Below, in pieces: positions 55,801 through 55,816 of a DNA stretch of 55,816 bases. Every line of letters starts with the position of its first letter. Positions within the stretch are counted from its first letter, which is position 1. This DNA comes from Acanthamoeba sp. SK_2022b (taxonomy: Eukaryota > Discosea > Longamoebia > Acanthamoebidae), in contig JANDJZ010000301.1 in the NCBI GenBank assembly GCA_027943245.1, positions 1 through 55,816 on the forward strand, written 5' to 3'. The translations under genes were made by a program, and so were the position numbers. The notes beneath the pieces were generated by a model that was not told the origin of the DNA, ran no database searches, and worked only from the letters and a program-made list of their open reading frames with translations.

Positions 55801-55816
55801 GCACGGGGTTGTTCTT
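53801..55816 (-). CDS. clpB: ATP-dependent chaperone ClpB (5' end outside the window)
   Basis: The 671 visible residues are the C-terminal part of a protein normally near 860. ClpB pulls apart aggregated proteins with DnaK. The fragment begins at the first Walker A (GEPGVGKT), followed by Walker [10 protein letters not shown], the coiled-coil middle domain ([20 protein letters not shown] and following), the second Walker A ([10 protein letters not shown]), the pore loop [13 protein letters not shown] and Walker [11 protein letters not shown]. The coiled middle domain separates ClpB from ClpA and ClpC. No ATG start is visible because the reading frame continues past the right edge. Confidence 0.95.

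Overview
The window is a chromosomal segment from a high-GC betaproteobacterium, almost certainly in Burkholderiales and most likely in Comamonadaceae (Delftia, Comamonas or Acidovorax type). This is inferred from gene order and protein character: rpsO-pnp-quinone oxidoreductase-tpiA-secG-tRNA-Leu-nuoA..N in one run, DUF2818 and DUF1178 genes behind nuoN, and a minor-pilin/PilY1 operon beside ribD. No species can be assigned by reading alone.

Layout. 1-2.5 kb (+): the end of a probable glycosyltransferase, a PLP-dependent cysteine-synthase-like enzyme and an exported CrtC/AttH-type lipocalin-like protein. 2.6-7.3 kb (-): a complete branched-chain-amino-acid-type ABC importer, livG-livF-substrate-binding protein-livH-livM. 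7.35-7.96 kb: a 613-base non-coding stretch with a CCTACGTAGG palindrome and an imperfect inverted repeat. 8.0-23.3 kb (-): the full 14-gene complex I operon nuoA-N, followed by DUF2818 and DUF1178 genes. 23.4-28.6 kb (-): tRNA-Leu(GAG), secG, tpiA, a quinone oxidoreductase, pnp and rpsO, with clear intrinsic terminators behind secG and rpsO and a long perfect hairpin in the pnp leader.

28.9-46.0 kb is the accessory-looking part. Two complete but different type IV pilus minor-pilin operons face each other. Cluster 1 (+, 29.5-35.3 kb) is fimT-pilV-pilW-pilX-pilY1-pilE, with a short PilY1 of 828 residues that lacks the large N-terminal part. Cluster 2 (-, 46.0-36.5 kb) has the same order with a full-length PilY1 of 1630 residues. 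ribD lies between their 3' ends, directly behind pilE of cluster 2. A 1077-bp IS481-family element has inserted into cluster 2 exactly at the pilW stop codon. It left both neighbouring reading frames intact but separated pilX-pilY1-pilE(-ribD) from the upstream half of the operon. Target duplication (CCTAGT), inverted repeats and an intact transposase are all visible.

46.1-55.8 kb: a PLD-family (cardiolipin-synthase-like) lipoprotein overlapping dusC tail to tail, a hypothetical protein, a methyltransferase, a GNAT acetyltransferase, a coniferyl-aldehyde-type dehydrogenase, and the 3' two-thirds of clpB with a small membrane-protein gene and a strong terminator behind it.

How it works together: most of the window is core metabolism and energy (NADH to quinone to proton gradient, RNA decay, glycolysis, secretion, protein disaggregation, riboflavin synthesis, solute uptake). 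The two minor-pilin operons would give the cell two alternative sets of pilus-priming and tip-adhesin proteins. That pairing, and the IS inside one of them, is the part most worth following up.
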